Assembly: GCA_963666575.2 (NCBI GenBank) | Contig: CAXXYG010000025.1 | Span: forward strand, 1 to 64,000 | DNA: 64,000 nt | DNA from: JABMQB01 sp963666575 | GTDB taxonomy: Bacteria; Bacteroidota; Bacteroidia; Bacteroidales; Prolixibacteraceae | Reading direction: 5' to 3' | Shown: positions 9,189 through 17,701 of the stretch, in pieces | Numbering within the stretch: the first letter of the stretch is position 1 | Layout of the letters: each line of letters opens with the position of its first letter | Notes under the pieces: model-generated | What the model was told of the DNA's origin: nothing | What the model saw: the letters and a program-made list of their open reading frames with translations, nothing else | The model's database searches: none | Program-made: the position numbers and the translations under genes

Positions 9189-10193
9189 ATGAAAAAAAAA
9201 TATAATTGGGCGATTCTTGGATGTGGCAAGATAGCAGGAAAATTTACCAACGATTTAAAATTACTTCCAAATGCAAATTTATATGCCGCCTCTTCGAGAG
9301 ATATAAAAAAAGCACAGGAATTTGCAAATAACCATGGTTTTGAAAAAGCCTATGGAAGTTACGATGAAATGGTGGCCGATCCAAAAGTAGATGCAATATA
9401 TATAGCTACTCCCCACTCCCACCACCACGAACATGCTATTCTATGCCTGAAACATAAAAAGGCTGTTTTGTGCGAAAAAGCGTTTGCATTAAACCTCCGC
9501 GAAGCCCAGGATATGGTGGAGGTAGCAAAGAATAACAATACCTTTCTTATGGAAGCCTTCTGGACGCAGTTCCAGCCAGGTTTCCTGAAGGCAAAAGAGA
9601 TTGTTGAATCGGGTGAATTAGGAGCTTTAAAAATGGTACGTTCCGATTTTGCTTTTAATGGGCCCAAAGATCCTAACAACCGATTATATAACCTCGAATT
9701 AGGTGGTGGTTCATTACTTGACATTGGCATTTACCCTGTTTATGCAGCTTTACGCTTATTAGGAACTCCCGATAAATTAAAAGCAATGGCTCAGTTTTCT
9801 CCTACCGGCTCTGAGGAAAGTATTTCGATGGTATTTAAATACAAAGGTGGTGAAATGGCAACTTTGGCTTCCAGTTTTGCATGCCATTCTTCGGTTCAAA
9901 CTGAATATTGGTGCGAAAAAGGGTATGTTCGACTTAACCGCAAATGGCATGAACAAACTTCACTTTCTATATTCAGGGAAGGAATTGATGGTGAAAAGAT
10001 TATAGATTTTAAAACAAAAGAAGGATTGGGTTACCAACACGAAGCAGCACATGTTATGGATTGCCTTGATGCTGGCAAAACTGAAAGTGATGTTTTACCT
10101 CTTTCGTTTAGCCTTGATTTGATGGAAACGCTCGACCGTATCAGAACTGAAGTGGGTGCTTTTTTCCCCGGTAGGGATAAAAAATTATTTTAA
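9189..10193 (+). CDS. Gfo/Idh/MocA family oxidoreductase (cytoplasmic)
   Basis: 334-aa NAD(P)-dependent dehydrogenase without a signal peptide. The nucleotide-binding motif is ILGCGKIAGKF near the N-terminus. YIATPHSHHHEHA and VLCEKAFALN follow; the second is the EKxxA version of the family's catalytic-Lys motif, as in dihydrodiol dehydrogenase-like members. GGGSLLDIGIYPVYAALRLLG is the conserved second-domain segment. I chose the ATG at 9189. The frame is open back to a GTG at 9135, but that would overlap the end of the GH130 gene and add 18 residues unlike the family. In the operon it may reduce or oxidise a keto-sugar; the substrate is unknown. Confidence 0.86.
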   Translation: MKKKYNWAILGCGKIAGKFTNDLKLLPNANLYAASSRDIKKAQEFANNHGFEKAYGSYDEMVADPKVDAIYIATPHSHHHEHAILCLKHKKAVLCEKAFALNLREAQDMVEVAKNNNTFLMEAFWTQFQPGFLKAKEIVESGELGALKMVRSDFAFNGPKDPNNRLYNLELGGGSLLDIGIYPVYAALRLLGTPDKLKAMAQFSPTGSEESISMVFKYKGGEMATLASSFACHSSVQTEYWCEKGYVRLNRKWHEQTSLSIFREGIDGEKIIDFKTKEGLGYQHEAAHVMDCLDAGKTESDVLPLSFSLDLMETLDRIRTEVGAFFPGRDKKLF

Positions 10194-10215
10194 TATTTAA
10201 TTATAATATCATCGT

Positions 10216-10300
10216 AGTTCGGCAGGCTCACTATGACCCTGAATAGAATTACATTAATGATGTAGAATATCACCATGAGCCTGTCGAAGGGTGTCGAAGG
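10216..10300. repeat. REP-like inverted repeat
   Basis: TTCGGCAGGCTCA at 10218-10230 is the inverse complement, with one mismatch, of TGAGCCTGTCGAA at 10276-10288, with an AT-rich spacer between. The 8-base GTCGAAGG is repeated at 10283-10290 and 10293-10300. The arm sequence resembles the CTTCGACAGGCTCA palindromes scattered through many Bacteroidota genomes. It lies between two genes of the sugar operon and could act as an attenuator or mRNA end. Confidence 0.6.
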
Positions 10301-10333
10301 ATAAAGTTGGTTATTATAAGGAAAAACACAACA

Positions 10334-11536
10334 ATGAATTTACAACTTCTCAAACAAGAGCTTGGCCAAGAGCTCAACGAAAACATACTCAACTATTGGG
10401 TAAAAAACGTGTACGATGCAAAAAAAGAGACTTTCTATGGGCGTATAACCCTTGATGGAAAGCCTGATCAAATGCACAACAAATCAGCGGTATTAATCAC
10501 CCGTATTTTGTGGACTTTTTCAGCTGCCTACCGAAAATTCCCTAAACCTGAATACAAACAAATGGCAGATGAAGCCTATCGGATAATAACAACTGATTTT
10601 TGGGATAAAGAGAATGGAGGAGTTTTCTGGGAAATAAATAGCAAAAATGAGCCAGCAGATACAAAAAAACAATTTTATGCGCTGGCATTTACCATTTATG
10701 CAACCACTGAATACTACCTGGCTTTTAATAACGAACAAGCCAAACAATTGGCTGTGTCATTGTATTTTATAATCGAAGCTTATTCATATAATCCTTCCAA
10801 CAAAGGATACATCGATGTTTTATCGAAAGAATGGCATCATTCAAGCGGAATGCGGCTCAGCGATAAAGAGATACCCGATACAATGACCATGAACACCCAC
10901 TTGCATGTTCTCGAGGCATATACAAATCTTTTTAGGGTTTGGCCTGAGAATGAATTAAAACAGAAGTTAGAAAATTTATTGCGGCTTTTTTTGGATAAAA
11001 TTATCGACAAAAACAGCTGGCACTTTAACCTGTTTTTTGACAAAAACTGGAAAAACATGGGCGATGTTGATTCATATGGGCATGATATTGAAGGTACCTG
11101 GTTATTGTATGAAGCCGCAGAAGTATTAGGAGATCAATCAATTTTAAAGGAAGTTGAAGAGGTAGCTGTAAAAATGGCTGAAGTAACCATTAAAGAAGGA
11201 TTTGCTTCGTTGCATAATGGTTTGTTATACGAAAAAGAAGACAACCATTTAATCGAAGAATTCCACTGGTGGCCTCAAGCCGAAGCTGTAATTGGATTTT
11301 TTAACCTTTGGCAAATTACCAAAGAAAAAAAATACTTAAACCGTGCTATAAATAGTTGGGAGTTCATTAAAAAATATATTATTGACAAAGAAGATGGAGA
11401 ATGGTTTTGGGGGCTTGATAAGGACTTACAACCGCTCAACATTGAAAAGGTAAATGGTTGGAAAGCCCCGTATCACAACGGCCGGATGTGCCTTGAATTG
11501 ATTCATAGAATAAGTCAAATAGAAAAAACAGCCTGA
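10334..11536 (+). CDS. AGE-family cellobiose/mannobiose 2-epimerase
   Basis: 400-aa (alpha/alpha)6-barrel enzyme of the N-acylglucosamine 2-epimerase family. The expected reaction is conversion of beta-1,4-mannobiose to mannosyl-glucose (or cellobiose to glucosyl-mannose). Conserved pieces are MHNKSAVLITRILWTFSAAY, MTMNTHLHVLEAYTNL, DSYGHDIEGTWLL, EFHWWPQAEAVIGF and PYHNGRMCLELIHR, with the His residues that carry acid/base roles in known cellobiose epimerases. Start taken at the ATG at 10334; a frame from 10307 adds nine residues of no clear value. Product and context with GH130 match the mannan disaccharide route. Ends only three bases before the convergent AraC gene. Confidence 0.9.
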   Translation: MNLQLLKQELGQELNENILNYWVKNVYDAKKETFYGRITLDGKPDQMHNKSAVLITRILWTFSAAYRKFPKPEYKQMADEAYRIITTDFWDKENGGVFWEINSKNEPADTKKQFYALAFTIYATTEYYLAFNNEQAKQLAVSLYFIIEAYSYNPSNKGYIDVLSKEWHHSSGMRLSDKEIPDTMTMNTHLHVLEAYTNLFRVWPENELKQKLENLLRLFLDKIIDKNSWHFNLFFDKNWKNMGDVDSYGHDIEGTWLLYEAAEVLGDQSILKEVEEVAVKMAEVTIKEGFASLHNGLLYEKEDNHLIEEFHWWPQAEAVIGFFNLWQITKEKKYLNRAINSWEFIKKYIIDKEDGEWFWGLDKDLQPLNIEKVNGWKAPYHNGRMCLELIHRISQIEKTA

Positions 11537-11539
11537 TTT

Positions 11540-12349
11540 TTAAGTCGAAAAATAATCTGAAAAAGGGTCGCAGATATCAAAAAACTGTTTAGGAGTATAG
11601 CCAGTAAGGTTTTTAAAATCACTGGTCATGTGCGACTGGTCGTAATAACCACTTTCACAAGCCAACGCTGCAAGGTTATTTATTGCCGATTTATGTTTTT
11701 TTAATAATGTATTCTGAAAACGTATTGTCCGCAGGAATTTTTTAGGTGATATGCCAACAAAATCTGAAAATGTCCGTTCAAATTGTTTCCTGCTTAAACA
11801 GGTTTCTGAAGCCAATTTCTCAACACTTATTACGCCTCGTGCAGAATCAATTTGTTGAATACAATGCTCCATTCGATCATATTCATATCCTTTTTGTTGG
11901 CTTAATTGTTTTTGAAGGAATGTTTCTATTAAAAAAATCTTCTGCGTTAACTCTTTTGTACCATTAAGTTTGTCCTGTAGTTTATCAATCAAACGATTAA
12001 ATAAAAACTCAGCAGGAACAGTTTGATTCAGCAATTCATTTAGTGGCAGGTTAAAAAACAGTTTGGCTCCCTGTGGTTTAAATACAACCGATAGTAACGA
12101 CAAATTTCCTGTAATATTAATATCATAATAACCATCTTGTTGCCCATTTACCAAAGTCCTACTTTTAATTATGGTTTTATTTCTGACATACTCAGGCACC
12201 TCTTCAAAATAGAACATCAGGTCGGCAAAACCATTTGGCACAATACGTTGAGAATATTTAGTAGTAAGTGTTCCCAAATTATTCAGCACCCAGTAATATT
12301 TAATATAAGGGCTTAAAAAAGCAGATGGTTGAATAAAATTGTATTCCAT
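11540..12349 (-). CDS. AraC family transcriptional regulator
   Basis: 269-aa DNA-binding regulator. The N-terminal ~150 residues (FLSPYIKYYWVLNN, IVPNGFADLMFYF) match the beta-rich sensing domain common in Bacteroidota AraC proteins. The C-terminal ~100 residues hold the two helix-turn-helix motifs: ISVEKLASETCLSRKQFERTF, then AALACESGYYDQSHMTSDFK and the family ending GYTPKQFF. It lies convergent to the sugar operon and downstream of the VOC gene on the same strand with a 79-base gap. The target genes are not evident, so regulation of the mannobiose operon is only a possibility. Confidence 0.88.
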   Translation of the reverse strand: MEYNFIQPSAFLSPYIKYYWVLNNLGTLTTKYSQRIVPNGFADLMFYFEEVPEYVRNKTIIKSRTLVNGQQDGYYDINITGNLSLLSVVFKPQGAKLFFNLPLNELLNQTVPAEFLFNRLIDKLQDKLNGTKELTQKIFLIETFLQKQLSQQKGYEYDRMEHCIQQIDSARGVISVEKLASETCLSRKQFERTFSDFVGISPKKFLRTIRFQNTLLKKHKSAINNLAALACESGYYDQSHMTSDFKNLTGYTPKQFFDICDPFSDYFST

Positions 12350-12428
12350 ATATTCTGACTATCAATTTACTATCAGGAAACCACAATGCGTAAAATTAAT
12401 ACAAATTATGGTTCCTGAAAAGCAGTGT

Positions 12429-12788
12429 TTAATTGTCGCCATACAATCCAAGGCGGTTACCTTCACTGTCGATGAATAAAGCAAAATAGCCCCGTCCTTC
12501 AGCTTCAATCTTTTTTTTAGGCTGAATTATTTGGCCGCCTGCTTTTTTGATGCGTATAATTGTTGCATCTAAATCATCTTTTGTATTAAAACTAACCACC
12601 ACGCCCTGCTTTGATGGTTCAAATCCCGAAGCCCAAATTATGGCTCCTTCATCATTTGGCAGGCAAGCCATTTTTTCGGTTCCACAATCCAAAGGAACTA
12701 AATCTAATTCCAGAATCTGGTTATAAAATGCTATGGCGCGGTTAAAATCAACAGAGGGTATTTCTACCCAGGCAATAAAGTTATTCAT
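12429..12788 (-). CDS. VOC family (glyoxalase/bleomycin-resistance-like) protein
   Basis: 119-aa vicinal oxygen chelate fold protein. Two half-modules are visible: FIAWVEIPSVDFNRAIAFYN at the N-terminus and DLDATIIRIKKAGGQIIQPK followed by YFALFIDSEGNRLGLYG. The ATG at 12788 is preferred because AAGGAA precedes it by a few bases and the family starts here; an upstream frame to 12860 adds 24 hydrophobic residues that do not belong. Function in this subgroup is usually unknown (metal-dependent lyase, isomerase or resistance protein). It may be co-transcribed with the AraC gene downstream. Confidence 0.85.
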   Translation of the reverse strand: MNNFIAWVEIPSVDFNRAIAFYNQILELDLVPLDCGTEKMACLPNDEGAIIWASGFEPSKQGVVVSFNTKDDLDATIIRIKKAGGQIIQPKKKIEAEGRGYFALFIDSEGNRLGLYGDN

Positions 12789-12953
12789 GTTTTCCTTGTT
12801 TAAAATTAATGAAACAAATGTAGAGGGTTTAAAACATATGAAATAGGAAAAAAGCGACATTCTAAAACATTAAGTACCAATTTTAACTATGCTCCACAGT
12901 TTGATAATTAATAGAAATAGAGTAACTTATATACATTTATATAAAGTTTAAGT

Positions 12954-13502
12954 ATGACTAAAAAAATTGATTCGGTTTTTCCGGTAACTTTTAATCCGGT
13001 AAAACACCATAAAAATTATATTCGACAAATTCTGCAAAAATTACCGCTATTTTTAGTGATTGAAGAACTTCAAACTGTTGGTGATAATGTGATTGACATT
13101 TACACTGGTGATTATTCTGTTTCAGATATCGAACGGTTAATCACTGAAAAATTAAAAAATGAAAAAGTCCTTGCCAAAGAATCCTACCTTAACTGGTTGG
13201 CAGCCAATAAAAATTACCGGTTTATTTTATTGCCCGATCAATCAAAATGGTTACTTCGCGAAGGAATTGACCCCAACAGATACATCCACATTCATCCTGC
13301 AAAATTTGGGGCATTTCATAGCCGCTTCAAAGGAACCACTCTAAAAACAGTTTGTATTCTGAAAAGAATAGCTCCGGTGGGGCAAAACCCAATGGAAATA
13401 GTACTAATTAACCAGGCACGGCGGTTAATTAATTTGTCACCAATTAAAAATTCAAACCGGTTTGTGGTTTTGGAACGGTGTTGGAATGAGTTATTTGTGT
13501 AA
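12954..13502 (+). CDS. Conserved-looking hypothetical protein
   Basis: 182-aa soluble protein that I do not recognise. No signal peptide, membrane segment or nucleotide-binding motif is visible. The middle has a LLPDQSKWLLREGIDPNRYIHIHPAKF stretch, rich in aromatic and His residues and likely the conserved core. The C-terminal part (EIVLINQARRLINLSP) is helical. It is a lone plus-strand gene between the minus-strand VOC gene and the minus-strand hrpB remnant. Codon use is like the neighbours, so it looks like a real gene. Confidence 0.7.
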   Translation: MTKKIDSVFPVTFNPVKHHKNYIRQILQKLPLFLVIEELQTVGDNVIDIYTGDYSVSDIERLITEKLKNEKVLAKESYLNWLAANKNYRFILLPDQSKWLLREGIDPNRYIHIHPAKFGAFHSRFKGTTLKTVCILKRIAPVGQNPMEIVLINQARRLINLSPIKNSNRFVVLERCWNELFV

Positions 13503-13604
13503 AAAAATACAAACAGTAAATTTCCAATATCCGATAAGAAATGTAAAATCTTAAAGGAACACAAATACTTCAACATTTGATATTCCTGATTGAGTGTTTT
13601 ACAT

Positions 13605-16119
13605 TTATTTACTTTTCCTTTTAGCTCCGCGTATAGCCTGTTCCTCCCTTGGGTTATCGGGCCAGACATGTTTTGGGTAACGCCGTTTAAGTTCTTTTTT
13701 CACCTCAAAATAGGCAGTATCCCAAAAGCTTGTTAAGTCTGAGGTAATTTGTACCGGCTTAAATCCGGGTGATAATAAATGCATCAATAATGGTGTGTTT
13801 CCTCCATTAACAGCAGGAGTGGTTTCCATCCCAAATACTTCCTGCAGCCTCACAGCCAGCACAGGAGGAGTACCATTGGTTTGATAATTAATTTGGATGA
13901 ACGAACCACTCGGAACTTTTATCTTTTGGGGTGCCAGTTTTTCAAGTGCTTTTTGCTTATCCCATTCGAGGCTGTTTTGAAGAATTTCCAAAAGATTCAG
14001 TTTTTTTAGATCTTCCGGTTTTTTCACCTGATTTAAATATGGCGATAACCATTCCGAATTATTCATCAACAACAAAGGCGTACTAACATCAGGCCAAATA
14101 TCCTCCGGGTGCCATTTCCGAAGGCTTAAGACCCGGTTTTGCCATTGGGTCACCTTTTCATTAAAATCAAGCAATACCTCCCCTTCTTTTTGTATAGCTT
14201 CTGAAATCGCTTGAATTAAAAACGATTCATCAGGGTTGGGCAACGCTTTTGATTGCAGGACTATACTACCAATACGTAACTCTCTGGCAGCAATTAAACC
14301 ACCTTTTTTAGTATCCCAGGCAATGATATCACGTTCTTTTACTAATGGTGCCAGGTCCTTTGGATTTAACGGCGATGCAAGAAAAATTTTCCCCATTCCA
14401 TCGCGGGCATCCATGTGCCCAATTGCCAACCATTCTTCCCAGGCCAGGTCATCCTTGTGCCCTGCCATAGCCAGTTTCCCGTTCGATAGTTGGAACTGGG
14501 CGTTGTTCCCCGGGCGTGAACAAGCAATTCGTTCAGGATAAGCATGAACCAACAAAAAACCTGTTTCATACGGATCTACCGAACCATTACTGGCACCTAT
14601 TTTAAACATAGAACGGTACGATTCGGCTGTTTTTTCAATCCGGGCAAGCTTTCGCCCTAAACGGTTTTGCCCCCTACCCCGTCTTAAAGCTTCAATACGC
14701 AAATTAATATCAATGCCTGAGTCTTTAGGAAGTGGGTCACGTTCTTCGAGGATTGCAGCCACATCGGTTGCTAAATGAAGCAATTGTTTGTCTTTTGCCA
14801 TCAGTAACATGTGGGCAATACGTGGATGGCATGGCAGCTGATGGATATTTTTACCATGCTCAGTAATTTTGCCATTTTCCAATGCTTCCAACTGATGAAG
14901 TGTATCGTTCGCCTGTATCAGATGCCCTTTGGGAGGAGGAGTTAACCATGTCAGTTGTTGAATATCAGAAATGCCCCATTGTGCCATATCCAGCATTAAC
15001 GAAGCCAGGTCGGCTTCTACAATTTCAGGGACACGGTGTTTAAGCAGTTGTGCGTGTGTGGCTTTGGTCCACATACGGTAACACGCCACCCGGCGAAAGC
15101 CTGCCAGCCCTGCCAGCCCGCTGATCGGCTGAATCCTGCGATATTTGAACTGTTTCCAAACGTGTTAATCCCGATTTTGGGTCAAACACCAATGTGCGTC
15201 CAAATCCACTGTCTACCACAATCTTAATGCCGATAATTGTTAAACTGGTTTCAGCAATTGAGGTGGCAAGCACTACTTTACGTTTGCCTAGCTTGTTAGG
15301 TACAATAGCAGCAAATTGAGCCCCCTGTGGCAATTGTCCGTATAGCGGATGAATGGCAAAACCGTGTAATTGTTTTTTAAGAATCTCTTCACATTTTTTG
15401 ATTTCCCACTCACCGGGCAAAAAGACCAATGTGTCGCCTTCGTTTTCATTTACAGCATTTATCACAGTACGGGCTGTCATTTCAGGAAGCATTTTTTTGT
15501 CCTGCCCACCTACATATTTTATCTCGACCGGATACTGTTTCCCTTTACTTTCGATTGCAGGAGCCTCCAATAATTTCTCAAGGTTAGGCATATCCAAAGT
15601 TGCCGACATTATAAGGGTGCGCAAATCGGGACGGAGGATTTGTTGTGTTTCGCGTGTTAAAGCCAAAGCCACATCGGCAAAAATGCTTCGTTCGTGGAAT
15701 TCATCAAAAATCACCAATGCTACTCCTTCAAGGGAATTATCGCTATGCAACATGCGCGTCAAAATACCTTCTGTAAGTACTTCAATTCGCGTTTGTTCAC
15801 TCACTCTGGTTTCGAAACGAATACGGTAACCAATAGTCTGCCCCACCTTTTCACCCAACAGCGAAGCCATACGAGCAGCAATGGTTTTTGCCGCCAATCG
15901 CCTTGGTTCCAACATAAGTATTTTTTTCCCTTTGAGCCAAAATTCATCTAGAAGGGCAAGAGGAAGTAAAGTACTTTTTCCGGCTCCCGGAGGTGCACTA
16001 ACAATCAATGTATTTTGATGATTGAGGTGATTTTTTACATCCAAAATAATTTCCGTAACAGGAAGGTCGATAGTATATGGGTTAAAAGTCAAATTGCCGT
16101 ATTTTATAAATGATGACAC
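13605..16119 (-). pseudogene. hrpB: ATP-dependent helicase HrpB, split by a one-base frameshift
   Basis: DEAH-type helicase of ~835 residues if joined, the usual HrpB length. The first frame (16119-15040) carries PPGAGKSTLLPLALL (motif I), DEFHERS (the DEAH-type box), SATLDMPNLEKLL (motif III), ATSIAETSLTI and QRAGRAGR (motif VI). Just after motif VI it slides into an unrelated tail. The second frame continues with CYRMWTKATHAQLLKHRVPEI and the full HrpB C-terminal domain, ending with the RYPKHVWPDNP signature that HrpB proteins share. The break is at about 15083-15092, in a CCCGGGTGGCG-like GC tract on the minus strand where one extra base is present. Both halves look undamaged, so this is either a very recent mutation or a sequencing error. 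Helicase activity would be lost if real. Confidence 0.85.
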
Positions 16120-16356
16120 AAAAATAGTAAAGTTTTAGATTATGGTTGATTGAAAATAAAAATGCATAATTACAGTACTTTGAAATCAATAATAAATCCA
16201 AATAACAAATCCAACTATCTGGATATTTAATTATGTTTTTCAATCAGAGCGACTTATAAGTATGCTACTTGCCTAACAATTAAACGGTTTTAATTCTAAA
16301 TAGGGCGAATGAATATTAAACATGAAATATATTAGGATTTTTATCATAAAAACCTC

Positions 16357-16364
16357 TAGTTTTG
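16357..16364 (+). promoter_or_regulatory. Possible -7 promoter element for the rnf operon
   Basis: TAGTTTTG matches the Bacteroidota -7 consensus TAnnTTTG, 21 bases before the GTG start of the RseC-like gene. No clear -33 TTTG is seen, so this rests on one element. Confidence 0.4.
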
Positions 16365-16385
16365 CACTTCTAAAATCAAGGTTGA

Positions 16386-16811
16386 GTGGAAGAAAGTTCA
16401 AATTTGATAAGGCACAAGGGATTTATTAAAAAGGTTAATCCCGATTCGCTTATTATTTCAATTATAAACGAAAGTGCCTGCTCATCGTGTCACGCTAATG
16501 GAGCATGTTCGGTGTCAGATTTTAAAGAGAAGGATATTGAAGTTAGATCGTATAATCAAACCTATAACCCCGGGCAGTCAGTTACTGTATTGTTCAAAGA
16601 ATCAAATGGTTTTAAGGCACTTTTTTTTGGGTATATTCTGCCCCTGATAACTTTGGTTATGGTTTTGGCGTTATCCTTAAACTTTACAAACAATGAAGGT
16701 TTAAGTGGCTTATTAGCACTCACAATTTTAATTCCCTATTATACAACATTATATTTTTTTAGGCATCATTTAAAAAAAATGCTCAAATTTCACATTGAAG
16801 AAATTAATTGA
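16386..16811 (+). CDS. SoxR-reducing-system RseC/MucC family protein
   Basis: 141-aa membrane protein of the RseC_MucC family. The N-terminal half holds a Cys-rich motif, ACSSCHANGACS, typical of the family. Two membrane segments follow (ALFFGYILPLITLVMVLALS and GLLALTILIPYYTTLYFF). It starts with GTG and ends just before rnfB. RseC-type genes sit at the head of rnf operons in many Bacteroidota, while in E. coli rseC aids SoxR reduction together with Rsx (Rnf). A role in assembly or redox coupling of the Rnf complex is inferred from this position. Confidence 0.85.
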   Translation: MEESSNLIRHKGFIKKVNPDSLIISIINESACSSCHANGACSVSDFKEKDIEVRSYNQTYNPGQSVTVLFKESNGFKALFFGYILPLITLVMVLALSLNFTNNEGLSGLLALTILIPYYTTLYFFRHHLKKMLKFHIEEIN

Positions 16812-16813
16812 CA

Positions 16814-17689
16814 ATGAGTATAACATTAGTTTACACGGTTGTGACATTAAGTGTGATTGGTTCTTCTGCAGCAGTCATCTTATATTTTGTGGCACAAAAA
16901 TTTAAAGTATACGAAGATCCACGGATCGATGAAGTAGAAACGGCACTTCCGGGTGCCAATTGTGGTGGATGTGGATTTGCCGGCTGCCGGGCTTTTGCCG
17001 AAGCATGTGTTTCAAAAAACAACCTTACTGATTTGTATTGCCCTGTAGGTGGCAACGACAACATGACGGAGGTTGCTACTATTTTAGGCATTGAAGCCAT
17101 TAAGGTTGATCCTCGTGTTGCTTACATCCGATGTAATGGGACATGTGACCACCGGCCCAAAACAAACAATTTTGATGGGGCAACAACCTGTTCAATTGCT
17201 TCAGCAACTTATGGAGGAGAATCTGATTGTTCATATGGTTGTTTGGGATACGGCGATTGTTTTAAAGCGTGTGATTTTGATGCCATTGAATTTCGGGCCG
17301 ACCTGGGTGTCCCATTAATTATCGATGACAAATGTGTAGCATGCGGCGCATGTGTTGATGCATGCCCCAAAGACCTAATTGAATTACGCAAAAAATTCCC
17401 TAAAAACAGGAAAATTGTTGTATCATGCCGCAATGAAGATAAAGGTGGCGTGGCTCGAAAAGCTTGCGGTGTGGCTTGTATTGGTTGCGGAAAATGTGAA
17501 AAAGAATGCAAATTCGACGCCATTACCATCGATAATAACCTTGCATTTATTGATTCCGACAAATGTAAGCTGTGCCGCAAATGTGTGTCGGTTTGCCCTA
17601 CAAATGCTATAACGGAGCTAAACTTTCCTCCTCGCAAGATAAAAAAAGAAGAAGTTGAAGCGTGTCAAAGTGATAAAACAACTAATTAA
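16814..17689 (+). CDS. rnfB: Electron transport complex subunit RnfB
   Basis: Iron-sulfur subunit of the ion-pumping ferredoxin:NAD+ oxidoreductase. One N-terminal membrane helix (LVYTVVTLSVIGSSAAVILYF) is followed by the 4Fe-4S domain CGGCGFAGCRAFAEAC with its fourth Cys in DLYCPVGG. Further ferredoxin-type clusters occur: CSYGCLGYGDC, CVACGACVDACP, CGVACIGCGKCEKEC and CKLCRKCVSVCP. Start set at the ATG at 16814; a TTG at 16808 is in frame but overlaps the preceding stop. At 291 residues it has the extra clusters of the longer RnfB type found in anaerobes. Leads the rnfBCDGEA set. Confidence 0.95.
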   Translation: MSITLVYTVVTLSVIGSSAAVILYFVAQKFKVYEDPRIDEVETALPGANCGGCGFAGCRAFAEACVSKNNLTDLYCPVGGNDNMTEVATILGIEAIKVDPRVAYIRCNGTCDHRPKTNNFDGATTCSIASATYGGESDCSYGCLGYGDCFKACDFDAIEFRADLGVPLIIDDKCVACGACVDACPKDLIELRKKFPKNRKIVVSCRNEDKGGVARKACGVACIGCGKCEKECKFDAITIDNNLAFIDSDKCKLCRKCVSVCPTNAITELNFPPRKIKKEEVEACQSDKTTN

Positions 17690-17701
17690 AAGAGTTATAC
17701 C

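Noticed and set aside
14236..14541. Plus-strand frame of 101 codons inside hrpB
   Set aside because: It is antisense to the conserved HrpB C-terminal domain and shows no family features.
15036..16119. Programmed frameshift in hrpB
   Set aside because: No slippery heptamer or stimulating structure is evident, and HrpB is not known to use recoding; mutation or sequencing error is simpler.
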